A stretch of 9,544 nt of DNA from Bacteroidales bacterium (GTDB taxonomy: Bacteria; Bacteroidota; Bacteroidia; Bacteroidales; UBA7960): assembly GCA_007132395.1 (NCBI GenBank), contig SLOR01000306.1, positions 1-9,544 on the forward strand, written 5' to 3'. Below the pieces are notes generated by a model. The model was not told the DNA's origin, ran no database searches, and saw only the letters and a list, made by a program, of their open reading frames with translations. Below, in pieces: positions 1 through 7,003 of the stretch (position 1 is the first letter of the stretch; each line of letters starts with the position of its first letter). The position numbers were made by a program, and so were the translations under genes.

Positions 1-795
1 GAATTTACACTGGTTAAATAAGTCACGCATCTCAGGGAAATAATGGCAAAGATCCCAGGGCTCAAAGTCTACCAGTCCGAATTCCTTAATGCCCGGAGTA
101 TCAATAATATGGCCTCCTCCGGTAAGGGGAAACATTTCGGCAAAGGTAGTGGTGTGTTTTCCTTTGAGATGGGTAAAGGATATATCCTGGGTTTTAAGAT
201 TCAACCCGGGTTCTATGGCGTTAATCAGTGTGGATTTTCCTACCCCTGAATGGCCCGACAGCAATGAGGTTTTATCACGCAGTATTTCGTGCAGGATTTC
301 AAGATTGGTGCCTTTAAACGCACTGATTTTGTGGCAGGGGTACCCCAGGGGTTCGTAAATACTGATAAGCTCGTCCATGAGTCGTTGTTCGGGCTCTTCG
401 TACAAATCGCATTTGTTGAAAAGGATTTGTGCAGGGATGCTGTAAGCTTCACAGTTTACCAGGAAGCGGTCAATAAAGCCCGTGGAAGTGCGTGGCACGT
501 ATAAGGTGGCAATGAGCAGTGCCTGGTCGAGATTGGCTGCTATTACCTGGCTTTTGCGGCTCAGGTTGGTTGATTTGCGGATGATATGGTTTTTGCGATC
601 AAGGATGTTGTTAATGATAGCAGTGTCTTCACCTTTCTGGGGGCTGAACTCCACCCTGTCGCCCACGGCAACCGGGTTGGTGGATCGTATGCCCTCTATC
701 TTGAACTTTCCGCGCAGACGGCAGTCCCAGAAAGAGCCATCGTCACCGAGCACTTTGTACCAGCTACCGGTGGATTTTATGATTGTTCCAGTCAA
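1..795 (-). CDS. rsgA: Ribosome small-subunit-dependent GTPase A (partial, C-terminus beyond window)
   Basis: RsgA is a circularly permuted GTPase that binds the 30S subunit late in assembly. The 265 visible codons are uninterrupted. An N-terminal OB-fold comes first (about 1-75), with the family opening GTIIKSTGSWY. The GTPase motifs then appear in permuted order: G4 NKCDL (127-131), G5 SA soon after, the P-loop GHSGVGKST (181-189), and G3 DTPG (232-235). The window edge cuts in just after NQCKF (261-265), where C263 should be the first ligand of the C-terminal zinc knuckle. About 40-50 residues are therefore missing. I chose the TTG at 793-795 because it puts the start where other RsgA proteins have Met-Lys-Gly and no in-frame ATG lies nearby. 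The frame stays open upstream for at least 17 codons. The gene is divergent from gldA. Identity is near certain; the exact start is not. Confidence 0.95.
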   Translation of the reverse strand, partial: MTGTIIKSTGSWYKVLGDDGSFWDCRLRGKFKIEGIRSTNPVAVGDRVEFSPQKGEDTAIINNILDRKNHIIRKSTNLSRKSQVIAANLDQALLIATLYVPRTSTGFIDRFLVNCEAYSIPAQILFNKCDLYEEPEQRLMDELISIYEPLGYPCHKISAFKGTNLEILHEILRDKTSLLSGHSGVGKSTLINAIEPGLNLKTQDISFTHLKGKHTTTFAEMFPLTGGGHIIDTPGIKEFGLVDFEPWDLCHYFPEMRDLFNQCKF

Positions 796-895
796 TGTGT
801 CGTATTTTTTAAAAAAATCTAAAGGGTAAAAGTAGGAAAAAAAAATGCTACCTTCGTTTGTTAGGGCAGTCTTGTTTTCAAAAATAAAGAGAAAT
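796..895. promoter_or_regulatory. Divergent promoter region between rsgA and gldA
   Basis: This AT-rich spacer must drive rsgA leftward and gldA rightward. On the plus strand, TACCTTCG at 849-856 matches the Bacteroidota -7 consensus TAnnTTTG with one mismatch and lies about 40 bp before the gldA ATG. On the minus strand, TACTTTTA (834 down to 827) is a similar near match, about 32 bp before the rsgA TTG. I see no convincing -33 TTTG element for either box. The locations are plausible rather than shown. Confidence 0.4.
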
Positions 896-1810
896 ATGTC
901 TATTATTGTAAAGGAAGTAACCAAGGTTTATGGAAGTCAGAAAGCCCTGGATAATGTGTCGGTTTCCATCAGCAAGGGAGAAATTGTGGCATTGCTGGGC
1001 CCCAATGGTGCAGGTAAAAGCACCATGATGAAGATAATAAGCTGTTATTTGCCCCAAAATGAGGGAGACGTCAGGGTTTGCGGGCATAATGTTATTACGG
1101 ACTCACTGAAGGTGAGGAAAGTGGTAGGCTATTTACCCGAGAATAACCCGCTCTATCTGGATATGTATGTGCGCGAGTACCTTGAATTCATTGCCGGGAT
1201 ACATAAGCTGGGACGCCAATCGGCTGCCAGGGTGAAGGAGATGATTTTGCAAACGGGCCTGGAGCGGGAACACCACAAAAAAATCGGAGCTTTATCCAAG
1301 GGCTACCGCCAACGTGTGGGTATCGCCCAGGCACTTATTCACGACCCCGAAGTGCTTATCCTTGACGAGCCTACCTCGGGCTTAGACCCCAACCAACTCA
1401 TAGAAATCCGAAATCTCATCCGTGATATTGGCAGAGAAAAGACCATATTGCTTTCTACCCATATCATGCAGGAGGTTGAAGCCGTATGCGACCGGGTTAT
1501 TATTATCAATCGTGGTAAAATAGTGGCCGATGCTCCTACGCATGAGCTGCAGCTGCTCAATCAGGCCAACCGGGTAATTCGTGTAGAGTTTCAAAAGGCC
1601 GCGCAGTGGGAGTTGCTGAAAACTATTCCGGGCGTAATGGAGGTGCAAAACGAGAAAGCAAATATTGTAAGAATATTTGCCGGAAGCACTCAAGACCTGC
1701 GGGCAGCTGTATTTGAGTTTGCGGTTAAAAATCAGTGGGTAATTCTTTCCATGATGTACGAGGATCAGTCTGTAGAACAGGTGTTTCGCCAGTTGACTAT
1801 TGAGTCATAA
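896..1810 (+). CDS. gldA: GldA-type ABC transporter ATP-binding protein
   Basis: This is the cytoplasmic ATPase subunit of an ABC-2 type exporter, 304 residues from the chosen start. Visible motifs are Walker A GPNGAGKST (35-43), a Q-loop YLPENNPLY (79-87) with Glu instead of Gln, the signature LSKGYRQRV (133-141), Walker B and D-loop LILDEPTSGLD (154-164), and H-loop His189. A ~90-residue C-terminal domain follows, as in GldA. The opening MSIIVKEVTKVYGSQKALD is typical of GldA, so I prefer the ATG at 896. An in-frame ATG at 845 would add 17 atypical residues. In Flavobacterium, GldA works with the membrane subunits GldF and GldG and is needed for gliding, but neither partner gene is in the window. 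Many non-gliding Bacteroidota carry close homologues, so the symbol marks family rather than proven motility. There is an 80-bp gap to metK, which has its own promoter box. Confidence 0.85.
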   Translation: MSIIVKEVTKVYGSQKALDNVSVSISKGEIVALLGPNGAGKSTMMKIISCYLPQNEGDVRVCGHNVITDSLKVRKVVGYLPENNPLYLDMYVREYLEFIAGIHKLGRQSAARVKEMILQTGLEREHHKKIGALSKGYRQRVGIAQALIHDPEVLILDEPTSGLDPNQLIEIRNLIRDIGREKTILLSTHIMQEVEAVCDRVIIINRGKIVADAPTHELQLLNQANRVIRVEFQKAAQWELLKTIPGVMEVQNEKANIVRIFAGSTQDLRAAVFEFAVKNQWVILSMMYEDQSVEQVFRQLTIES

Positions 1811-1835
1811 TCTTTTCATTGCCGAATTTATTGAT

Positions 1836-1843
1836 TACCTTTG
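1836..1843 (+). promoter_or_regulatory. metK promoter, -7 box TACCTTTG
   Basis: TACCTTTG is an exact match to the Bacteroidota sigma-ABfr -7 consensus TAnnTTTG. A weak TTTT (1813-1816) sits 19 bp upstream, about where the -33 TTTG element belongs. Transcription would start near 1848-1850 and leave a leader of about 40 nt before the metK ATG. That is too short for a SAM riboswitch, and none is visible. Confidence 0.7.
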
Positions 1844-1890
1844 CACCGCTAAAAACTGAAGTATAAAATTATTATCATATATTTTTAATC

Positions 1891-3210
1891 ATGGGATATT
1901 TGTTTACATCCGAATCGGTATCGGAAGGACATCCTGACAAAGTAGCCGATCAGATTTCGGATGCTTTGCTGGATGAATTTTTACGCCAGGACCCCGAATC
2001 CAAGGTGGCCTGCGAAACTCTTGTAACCACAGGGCTTGTGGTATGCAGTGGGGAAGTAAAAACACAAGCCTGGGTCGATATCCAGTCGGTGGTGAGAGAA
2101 GTGTTACGAAAAATTGGTTATACCCATTCGGCCTATAAATTTGAAGCAGAATCCTGCGGGGTTATCTCTGCCATTCATGAGCAATCGCCCGATATCAACC
2201 AGGGTGTAGAAAGAGAAAAAGAAGAAGAGCAAGGTGCCGGCGACCAGGGAATGATGTTTGGCTACGCCTCTCGCGAAACCGACGAACTCATGCCCCTTTC
2301 GCTTGATTTGTCGCATATTTTGCTGCAGGAGCTGGCTTCCATACGCAAGGACGGTATGGTAATGAACTACCTGCGTCCCGATTCCAAGGCCCAGGTTACC
2401 GTGGAGTATGATGAAAACCATCAACCTGTGCGTATTGATACCATCGTGGTTTCTACCCAGCACGATGAATTTGTAAAGCCTGCCGGCAAAACTCATGAAG
2501 ACAGGAAGGCCGCCGAAAAGCAAATGCAGGATAAAATTAAAGCTGATATTGAAGAGTATCTTATTCCCCGTGCTGCTGATATTCTTCCCCAAAGGCTTCG
2601 CCCCTTGTTTACCAACGGATACAAGCTGCTTGTAAATCCCACCGGAAAATTTGTGATTGGTGGACCCCATGGTGATACAGGTCTTACCGGACGTAAAATT
2701 ATCGTGGATACATACGGAGGTAAGGGTGCGCACGGTGGTGGCGCATTCTCAGGAAAGGACGCCAGTAAGGTTGACCGATCTGCTGCTTATGCTACCAGGC
2801 ATATTGCCAAAAATATGGTTGCTGCAGGTATTGCTGACGAAGTACTTGTACAGGTAGCCTATGCCATTGGCGTGGCAGAACCCGTGGGCTTATACATCAA
2901 TACCTTCGGCACAGCAAAAGTGGAAATGAAGGATGCTGAGATTGCTGAAAAAATCAACAAAATATTTGATATGCGCCCTTACGCCATTATCAAAAGGTTC
3001 GGCCTGAAAAACCCCATTTATCTTCCCACATGCACCTATGGTCATTTTGGTCGTACTCCTTTCAAAAAGGAAGTAGAGGTGAAGTATGAGGATAATTCTA
3101 CCAAAATCGTGGAAGAGAACGGGCAGAAGAAAATTATGAAAGAAGTGGAATTTTTTGCCTGGGAAAAAGAAGATTACAAAGATATTCTGAAGAAGGAATT
3201 CGGATTGTAA
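1891..3210 (+). CDS. metK: S-adenosylmethionine synthetase
   Basis: MetK makes S-adenosylmethionine from methionine and ATP, hydrolysing the resulting tripolyphosphate. It supplies the methyl donor for the cell. The 439-residue protein shows the whole set of family motifs: the N-terminal FTSESVSEGHPDKVADQISD with HPDK at 14-17, the signature GAGDQGMMFGYA (115-126), RPDSKAQVT (162-170), and the core GGPHGDTGLTGRKIIVDTYGG (257-277). This is followed by the glycine-rich GGGAFSGKD (282-290). It is longer than E. coli MetK (about 384 residues). The extra length includes a charged insert EREKEEEQ before GAGDQG (107-114) and a Lys/Glu-rich tail after about residue 390. I recall both as usual for Bacteroidota MetK. 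There is no Shine-Dalgarno sequence before the ATG, only an AT-rich leader. The gene ends 13 bp before a strong hairpin terminator. Confidence 0.98.
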   Translation: MGYLFTSESVSEGHPDKVADQISDALLDEFLRQDPESKVACETLVTTGLVVCSGEVKTQAWVDIQSVVREVLRKIGYTHSAYKFEAESCGVISAIHEQSPDINQGVEREKEEEQGAGDQGMMFGYASRETDELMPLSLDLSHILLQELASIRKDGMVMNYLRPDSKAQVTVEYDENHQPVRIDTIVVSTQHDEFVKPAGKTHEDRKAAEKQMQDKIKADIEEYLIPRAADILPQRLRPLFTNGYKLLVNPTGKFVIGGPHGDTGLTGRKIIVDTYGGKGAHGGGAFSGKDASKVDRSAAYATRHIAKNMVAAGIADEVLVQVAYAIGVAEPVGLYINTFGTAKVEMKDAEIAEKINKIFDMRPYAIIKRFGLKNPIYLPTCTYGHFGRTPFKKEVEVKYEDNSTKIVEENGQKKIMKEVEFFAWEKEDYKDILKKEFGL

Positions 3211-3223
3211 TATATCAAAATTC

Positions 3224-3272
3224 AAAATCAAACACCCCTGCAGTCTTAGGCTTGCAGGGGTGTTTGATTTTT
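3224..3272. terminator. Bidirectional intrinsic terminator between metK and nadD
   Basis: The 19-bp arm at 3224-3242 is perfectly repeated in inverse orientation at 3253-3271, with a 10-nt loop (3243-3252). The core stem is GC-rich (ACCCCTGCA/TGCAGGGGT). The outer pairs are A-rich on the left and T-rich on the right, so a transcript from either strand ends in a U-run after the hairpin. It lies between two convergent genes and can stop both metK and the yicC-gmk-nadD operon. Confidence 0.93.
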
Positions 3273-3283
3273 ATAGCTATGTG

Positions 3284-3886
3284 CTAATCAGCCGTGGGGC
3301 GATATAAACCCTGGGATTGTATATAATCAAAAACCTTAACGGGGAGCATGTATCTTGCTGAAAATCCTTCGACAAAACTCTTCCTGATATAAGAAGAGGA
3401 TATTTCGAGCATGGGGGCATTTACATGCCTTACCCTGGCATATTCCATAAATCTTTCGGTGCCATGGCCGGGTCTGGGGTAAACCAGTATGTCAATCATC
3501 TCAAGTATTTCCCTGTAGTTTTTCCACTGGTCAAAAATATGAAGGTTGTCACTGCCTATAATTAGGGCGAAATCCTTGTCAGGATACATCTCTTTGAGAA
3601 CCAGCAGGGTTTTATGGGTATAATGGGGAAAGGGCATGTCAAACTCAATATCGCACACCCTGATTTGTTCCTGATTCTCAATGGCCAGTTCCATCATTTC
3701 TTTTCTCAGGTGATGATGGGTGAGAACTTTATCTGCTTTAAGCGGATTTTGCGGAGAAATTACAAACCATATTTCCGATACATGCTTATGGGCCAGCAGG
3801 TATTCTGCGATAATAAGATGGGCCAGGTGCGCGGGGTCGAATGAACCAAAAAAAAGACCTGTTTTATGGGGTGTATCGGGGCTCAT
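3284..3886 (-). CDS. nadD: Nicotinate-nucleotide adenylyltransferase
   Basis: NadD transfers AMP from ATP to nicotinate mononucleotide, giving deamido-NAD, the penultimate step of NAD synthesis in the cytoplasm. The 200-residue protein has the nucleotidyltransferase-superfamily opening GLFFGSFDPAHLAHL (10-24). It also has SPQNPLK (44-50), IIGSDNL (109-115) and the C-terminal ATP-binding motif ISSSYIRK (162-169). The length is normal for the family. One detail is unusual: the classical HxGH motif reads H20-L-A-H23, with Ala in place of Gly. Both histidines are kept, so I expect activity. The ATG follows the gmk stop after 11 bp, making this the last gene of yicC-gmk-nadD. It ends just before the bidirectional terminator. 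Confidence 0.95.
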   Translation of the reverse strand: MSPDTPHKTGLFFGSFDPAHLAHLIIAEYLLAHKHVSEIWFVISPQNPLKADKVLTHHHLRKEMMELAIENQEQIRVCDIEFDMPFPHYTHKTLLVLKEMYPDKDFALIIGSDNLHIFDQWKNYREILEMIDILVYPRPGHGTERFMEYARVRHVNAPMLEISSSYIRKSFVEGFSARYMLPVKVFDYIQSQGLYRPTAD

Positions 3887-3897
3887 GGTAAAGATTT

Positions 3898-4461
3898 TCA
3901 GGATAGAAATGCTTCAATAGTCTCACGGGTTTGAATGATGGCCTTCTCCAGGTTATCATTGACAATCTTCAGGTCAAAATCATCTGCAAACCCCAGTTCG
4001 TATTCCGCCTTACTGATTCTCTTTTGCAGCGATTCGGAGTTTTCGGTTCCCCTGCCTTCCAGCCTTTTTCTCAGCTCATCGATGGAGGGAGGCATAATGA
4101 ATAAAGCCAGGGAGTTTTCGGGGAATTGCTTTTTAATATTCAGCCCGCCAATAACATCCACGTCAAAAATCACATGGTGGCCTTTTTTCCAGATGCGATC
4201 TACTTCCGAACGCAGTGTACCGTAGAAACTGCCGGGATACACCTCTTCCCACTCCAGGAAAGCGTCGGCTTCAATTTTTTTTGTAAAATCTTCGGTAGAG
4301 AGGAAATAATAGTCCTTCCCGCTGATTTCACCCTGTCGCGGAGGTCGGCTGCAGGCTGAAACGGAAAATTCCAGTTGAGGTAAATGGGGAAGAATGGCCC
4401 TTACGATGGTTGTTTTTCCGGAACCAGAGGGGGCACACACGATGATAAGTTTACCTTGCAT
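3898..4461 (-). CDS. gmk: Guanylate kinase
   Basis: Gmk phosphorylates GMP (and dGMP) to GDP with ATP in the cytoplasm and is essential for guanine nucleotide supply. The 187-residue protein has a P-loop APSGSGKTT (10-18). The GMP-binding stretch is SVSACSRPPRQGEISGKDYYF (33-53), with the expected Ser35, Arg39, Arg42, Glu45 and Tyr51. It continues with FLEWEEVYPGSFYGT (68-82) and a lid region rich in Arg (RKRLEGRG). DVDVIGGLNIKKQF is the usual Bacteroidota version of the central segment. The length is slightly short of E. coli Gmk but complete. It sits between yicC (18-bp gap upstream) and nadD (11-bp gap downstream), which fits cotranscription. Confidence 0.96.
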   Translation of the reverse strand: MQGKLIIVCAPSGSGKTTIVRAILPHLPQLEFSVSACSRPPRQGEISGKDYYFLSTEDFTKKIEADAFLEWEEVYPGSFYGTLRSEVDRIWKKGHHVIFDVDVIGGLNIKKQFPENSLALFIMPPSIDELRKRLEGRGTENSESLQKRISKAEYELGFADDFDLKIVNDNLEKAIIQTRETIEAFLS

Positions 4462-4479
4462 TGTCTGTTTCCTTTAGGT

Positions 4480-5355
4480 TTAGAGAACATTCATAAGCTG
4501 TTCTTTAATTTTTTCCAGCTCATCCTTCATCTGCACTACCAGTTTCTGAATTTCAGCATGGTTGGCCTTGCTACCAATGGTGTTGATTTCACGGCCGATC
4601 TCCTGGCCTATGAAGCCCAGTTTTTTGCCACCTGCCTCTGCATCCTGCAAAGTTTCGCGAAAGTAGTCCAGGTGCTTGTTGAGTCTCACTTTTTCTTCTG
4701 TAATATCCAGTTTTTCAAGGTAGAAGATGACTTCCTGCTCGAAGCGGTTTTCGTCCACCTTCACATTTTCACTTACTTCCTTCAGCGAGCGGTAGATCCT
4801 GTCTTTTATGTTGCTTACCCTGTCCTTTTCCCAGGGTATAATTTCTTCCAGCAGTTGCCTGATGTTGTTTTCGCGCATCAGGATATCCTTGCTCATGTGT
4901 TCTCCTTCTGAGCGACGGAACTCTACCAACTGGGCGATGGCTTCTTTCAGCGCATCTTCAATGGCAGGCCATTCGGTCGGGTCGGGTTCCTGATTGGCTG
5001 ATTTTAATACCTCAGGCAATCGCAGCAGGTCGGGAAGGAAATTGTCGGATATGTCAGTATCCATCATCTGTGCTACCTGCTTTATCTCCTTAAAGTATTG
5101 TATAAGCAGGGGTTTGTTGATAACACAGGCGGCCTGCCCGTTTTCCTGCTCCAGGGTAATGACCACTTCCACCTTGCCTCTTTCCAGTTGGCTGCCTACA
5201 ATGTTGCGTACGACATTTTCATATTCGCGGTAGAGCGAAGGGGTCTTGACGCTCAAATCCAGGTTTTTACTGTTCAAAGAACGGATTTCAATCTTAAGTG
5301 CTTTATCTTGCAGGCGGCATACCGATTTGCCGAAGCCGGTCATGGATACTATCAT
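4480..5355 (-). CDS. yicC: YicC/YloC family endoribonuclease
   Basis: Members of this family are single-strand endoribonucleases; E. coli YicC has been linked to small-RNA decay. The 291-residue protein opens with MIVSMTGFGK, the family hallmark (usually M-x-x-SMTGFG), and has EIRSLNSKNLDL at about 23-34 in the N-terminal YicC domain. It ends in the DUF1732 domain: DITEEKVRLNKHLDYF from 217, then GGKKLGFIGQEIGREINTIG from 242 and SKA, followed by a helical C-terminus. The length is standard. It is the first gene of an operon with gmk and nadD, an order common in Bacteroidota and partly shared with Firmicutes (yloC next to gmk). A -7 promoter box lies just upstream. The exact RNA targets cannot be read from sequence. 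Confidence 0.95.
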   Translation of the reverse strand: MIVSMTGFGKSVCRLQDKALKIEIRSLNSKNLDLSVKTPSLYREYENVVRNIVGSQLERGKVEVVITLEQENGQAACVINKPLLIQYFKEIKQVAQMMDTDISDNFLPDLLRLPEVLKSANQEPDPTEWPAIEDALKEAIAQLVEFRRSEGEHMSKDILMRENNIRQLLEEIIPWEKDRVSNIKDRIYRSLKEVSENVKVDENRFEQEVIFYLEKLDITEEKVRLNKHLDYFRETLQDAEAGGKKLGFIGQEIGREINTIGSKANHAEIQKLVVQMKDELEKIKEQLMNVL

Positions 5356-5372
5356 AAATCAGGATTTTTTTG

Positions 5373-5380
5373 CAAACCTA
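5373..5380 (-). promoter_or_regulatory. yicC-gmk-nadD promoter, -7 box TAGGTTTG
   Basis: Read on the minus strand, TAGGTTTG (5380 down to 5373) exactly fits TAnnTTTG. It lies 17 bp before the yicC ATG, which predicts a very short leader of about 10-13 nt. I see no clear -33 TTTG; the -33 position falls in ACCCC/TTATTA, close to the end of the palindromic element. Confidence 0.55.
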
Positions 5381-5404
5381 ACGGAATTTTTCTAATAATG
5401 GGGT

Positions 5405-5535
5405 AATAAAAAAGAGGATGTCTCAGAATCCTTGTGCTAATCGGATGCTGAGCCTGTGGAAGCGGGTATCTTATTGATACTCATAAGTCATTTCGACAAG
5501 CTCAACGACCATTTGACACTTTTGAGAAATCCTCT
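5405..5535 (-). terminator. Probable terminator of the polysaccharide operon (palindrome plus T-run)
   Basis: On the minus strand the hairpin formed by the palindromic repeat is followed directly by CTTTTTTATTA (5414 down to about 5404). It lies 19 bp after the glycosyltransferase stop codon and before the yicC promoter. On the plus strand the hairpin is followed by TATATGCGG with no T-run, so termination should act only on minus-strand transcripts. The stem is long and imperfect, so its efficiency is uncertain. Confidence 0.55.
5413..5535. repeat. REP/MITE-like ~123-bp imperfect palindromic element
   Basis: The outer ends AGAGGATGTCTCAGA (5413-5427) and TTTGAGAAATCCTCT (5521-5535) are inverted repeats with two mismatches. 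The middle is GTATC-TTATT-GATAC (5466-5480), on nearly the same centre. Between them, TGAGCCTGTGGAAGCG (5449-5464) on one arm matches the reverse complement of CATTTCGACAAGCTCAA (5489-5505) on the other, with a short indel. The whole stretch is therefore one long imperfect hairpin. The right arm contains TTTCGACAAGCTCAACGACC (5491-5510), a sequence that from memory recurs between genes in many Bacteroidota genomes. There is no ORF inside and no flanking transposase. Confidence 0.75.
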
Positions 5536-5554
5536 ATATGCGGATTAAAAATTT

Positions 5555-7003
5555 CTATTTCTTTTTTCTTTCTTTCCTCTCCTCTACAGTTTCGAAGCCT
5601 ACTTTCTCCATTTTCCCCCACGTTTTTTCTCCGGTAAAGTACTTGAAGTTTCCTCTGATGCTGAATATTAGTATGAAAGGATGGTAAAATATGGGTTCGA
5701 GCATGGCTGTGATAAGCATTTTCACGACATCCCGTTTTTTATTGTAACGGTGGAAGGACAACTCTTCAAAAAGAATAGCCCAGTGAGAGAGGGTAACGGC
5801 AAAAAAGTAAACTGTACCCAATAGCAGGAAGAAGAATGGCCAGTTGGGAATACCCAGGATGGCAATGATGATAAAGTAGATTATTCCGATAAATTCGAAT
5901 AAAGGGGCCAGCCATTCAAAGAAAAACCAGTAAGGATGCCCCAAAAGCCCCAGGCTTTTGTACCGGGGATTGAAGAACAGCTTGAAATGCATAAATAGAC
6001 TTTCCATGGTGCCCCGGGTCCATCGGTCGCGCTGACGGCCCAGCACCCTCAGGTTGTTGGGAACTTCGGTCCAGCAAAGGGGGTCGGGGATATAGATTAC
6101 CTTGTATTTTTCCTTTTGCTCCGCCATATAACGACGCATGCGCACAATAAGCTCCATGTCTTCGCCCACCAGGTTGGTATTATAGCCGCCTACCTTGAGC
6201 ACGATATCGCGGTCGAACATTCCGAATGCACCCGATACAAGCAGCAAACCATTAAGTTTACTCCATGCCATACGTCCCATGAGGAATGCGCGGGTGTATT
6301 CAAGCACCTGGATGCGGGGTAAAAATCTTTTGGGAAGGTTTACCTGTGTAATACGTCCATCCTCCACCTTACAAGAGTTGGCAATACGAATAACCCCTCC
6401 TGAAGCGATAATCTTCTTCTCCGTTTCTTCAAGGAAAGGCTTGGCCATAATTAGCAAGGCATCTTCCACAAGTACTGAATCCACGTCAACTACCGAGATG
6501 AATTCTTTCTGCGAAAAGTTAATGGCGGCATTCAAAGCGTCGGCTTTACCACCGTTTTCCTTATCAATTACAATGAGTTTGTTAAATGCCTTGTTGCGCG
6601 ACTTGTAGATGCCCCTGATGGGTTTGGTTTTAATGGTTTCCTCGTACAGGGGGTTGATGATTTCCAGGTCGTAGGCCTTGATGATCTTTTCCATGGAATC
6701 GTCGCTACTGCCATCATTCACAATAATTACCTCGAAGTCGTTGTAGTGCAGTGACATAAGACTCCTGATGTTGTCAATAATGGTTTTGCCCTCGTTGTAA
6801 GCAGGTGCAATTACCGATATGGAGGGTGCAAGGGGTGAAGACAATAATACCCTGTAATCGATATAGGAATTCGTGCGTATATATTTCAGCATGGAAAATG
6901 CTGAAAACAAAGCAAGTGCAGCGTAGGATCCAAAGATGAAAATGGTGAAGATAATAATCCCGTTTTCTATGGCGAACTGTAGGGTTCTGAAGAATTCAAT
7001 CAT
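5555..7003 (-). CDS. Membrane-bound family 2 glycosyltransferase (processive polysaccharide synthase type)
   Basis: This is a 482-residue inner-membrane enzyme likely to polymerise a sugar from a nucleotide-sugar donor. After one N-terminal membrane segment (about 17-40) comes the cytoplasmic GT-A domain. It has APAYNEGKT (66-74), IVNDGSSDDS with Asp97, KENGGKADALNAA (148-160), the DxD motif VDVDS (Asp173, Asp175), GAFGMF (258-263), the ED motif EDMEL (281-285) and QRDRW (324-328). The last is the QxxRW motif of processive synthases such as cellulose, hyaluronan and PNAG synthases. Three or so C-terminal membrane segments follow (about 357-385, 388-412, 430-450), then a Lys/Arg-rich tail ending ERKERKKK. 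It resembles PgaC and E. coli YaiP in architecture; the sugar cannot be told from sequence. The ATG overlaps the stop of the preceding HEAT-like gene as ATGA, which implies translational coupling. It is the last gene of its operon. Confidence 0.88.
   Translation of the reverse strand: MIEFFRTLQFAIENGIIIFTIFIFGSYAALALFSAFSMLKYIRTNSYIDYRVLLSSPLAPSISVIAPAYNEGKTIIDNIRSLMSLHYNDFEVIIVNDGSSDDSMEKIIKAYDLEIINPLYEETIKTKPIRGIYKSRNKAFNKLIVIDKENGGKADALNAAINFSQKEFISVVDVDSVLVEDALLIMAKPFLEETEKKIIASGGVIRIANSCKVEDGRITQVNLPKRFLPRIQVLEYTRAFLMGRMAWSKLNGLLLVSGAFGMFDRDIVLKVGGYNTNLVGEDMELIVRMRRYMAEQKEKYKVIYIPDPLCWTEVPNNLRVLGRQRDRWTRGTMESLFMHFKLFFNPRYKSLGLLGHPYWFFFEWLAPLFEFIGIIYFIIIAILGIPNWPFFFLLLGTVYFFAVTLSHWAILFEELSFHRYNKKRDVVKMLITAMLEPIFYHPFILIFSIRGNFKYFTGEKTWGKMEKVGFETVEERKERKKK

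Noticed and set aside
240..452. Short open frames on both strands between 43 and 829
   Set aside because: All overlap the intact rsgA frame, which runs off the left edge and carries every expected GTPase motif.
845..895. Upstream ATG extending gldA by 17 residues
   Set aside because: The extra residues do not look like the GldA N-terminus, and this ATG would lie almost on top of the putative -7 box at 849-856. MSIIVKEV at 896 is the expected opening.
1844..1890. Possible SAM riboswitch before metK
   Set aside because: Only about 40 nt of AT-rich leader lies between the promoter box and the ATG. I see no stems or conserved SAM-riboswitch core.
2104..2733. Long minus-strand open frame of 209 codons opposite metK
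   Set aside because: It lies entirely antisense to the clear MetK reading frame. Its translation has no recognisable motif, and its length follows from metK codon bias.
4384..4911. Plus-strand open frame of 175 codons across the gmk/yicC junction
   Set aside because: It is antisense to two well-conserved genes. The Phe/Leu/His-rich translation is typical of a shadow frame of Lys/Glu-rich coding sequence.
5405..5540. Intergenic palindrome as a tRNA, small RNA gene or CRISPR repeat
   Set aside because: There is no cloverleaf or CCA-type end, no repeated unit with spacers, and no promoter box aimed into it. A single large dyad explains the structure better.
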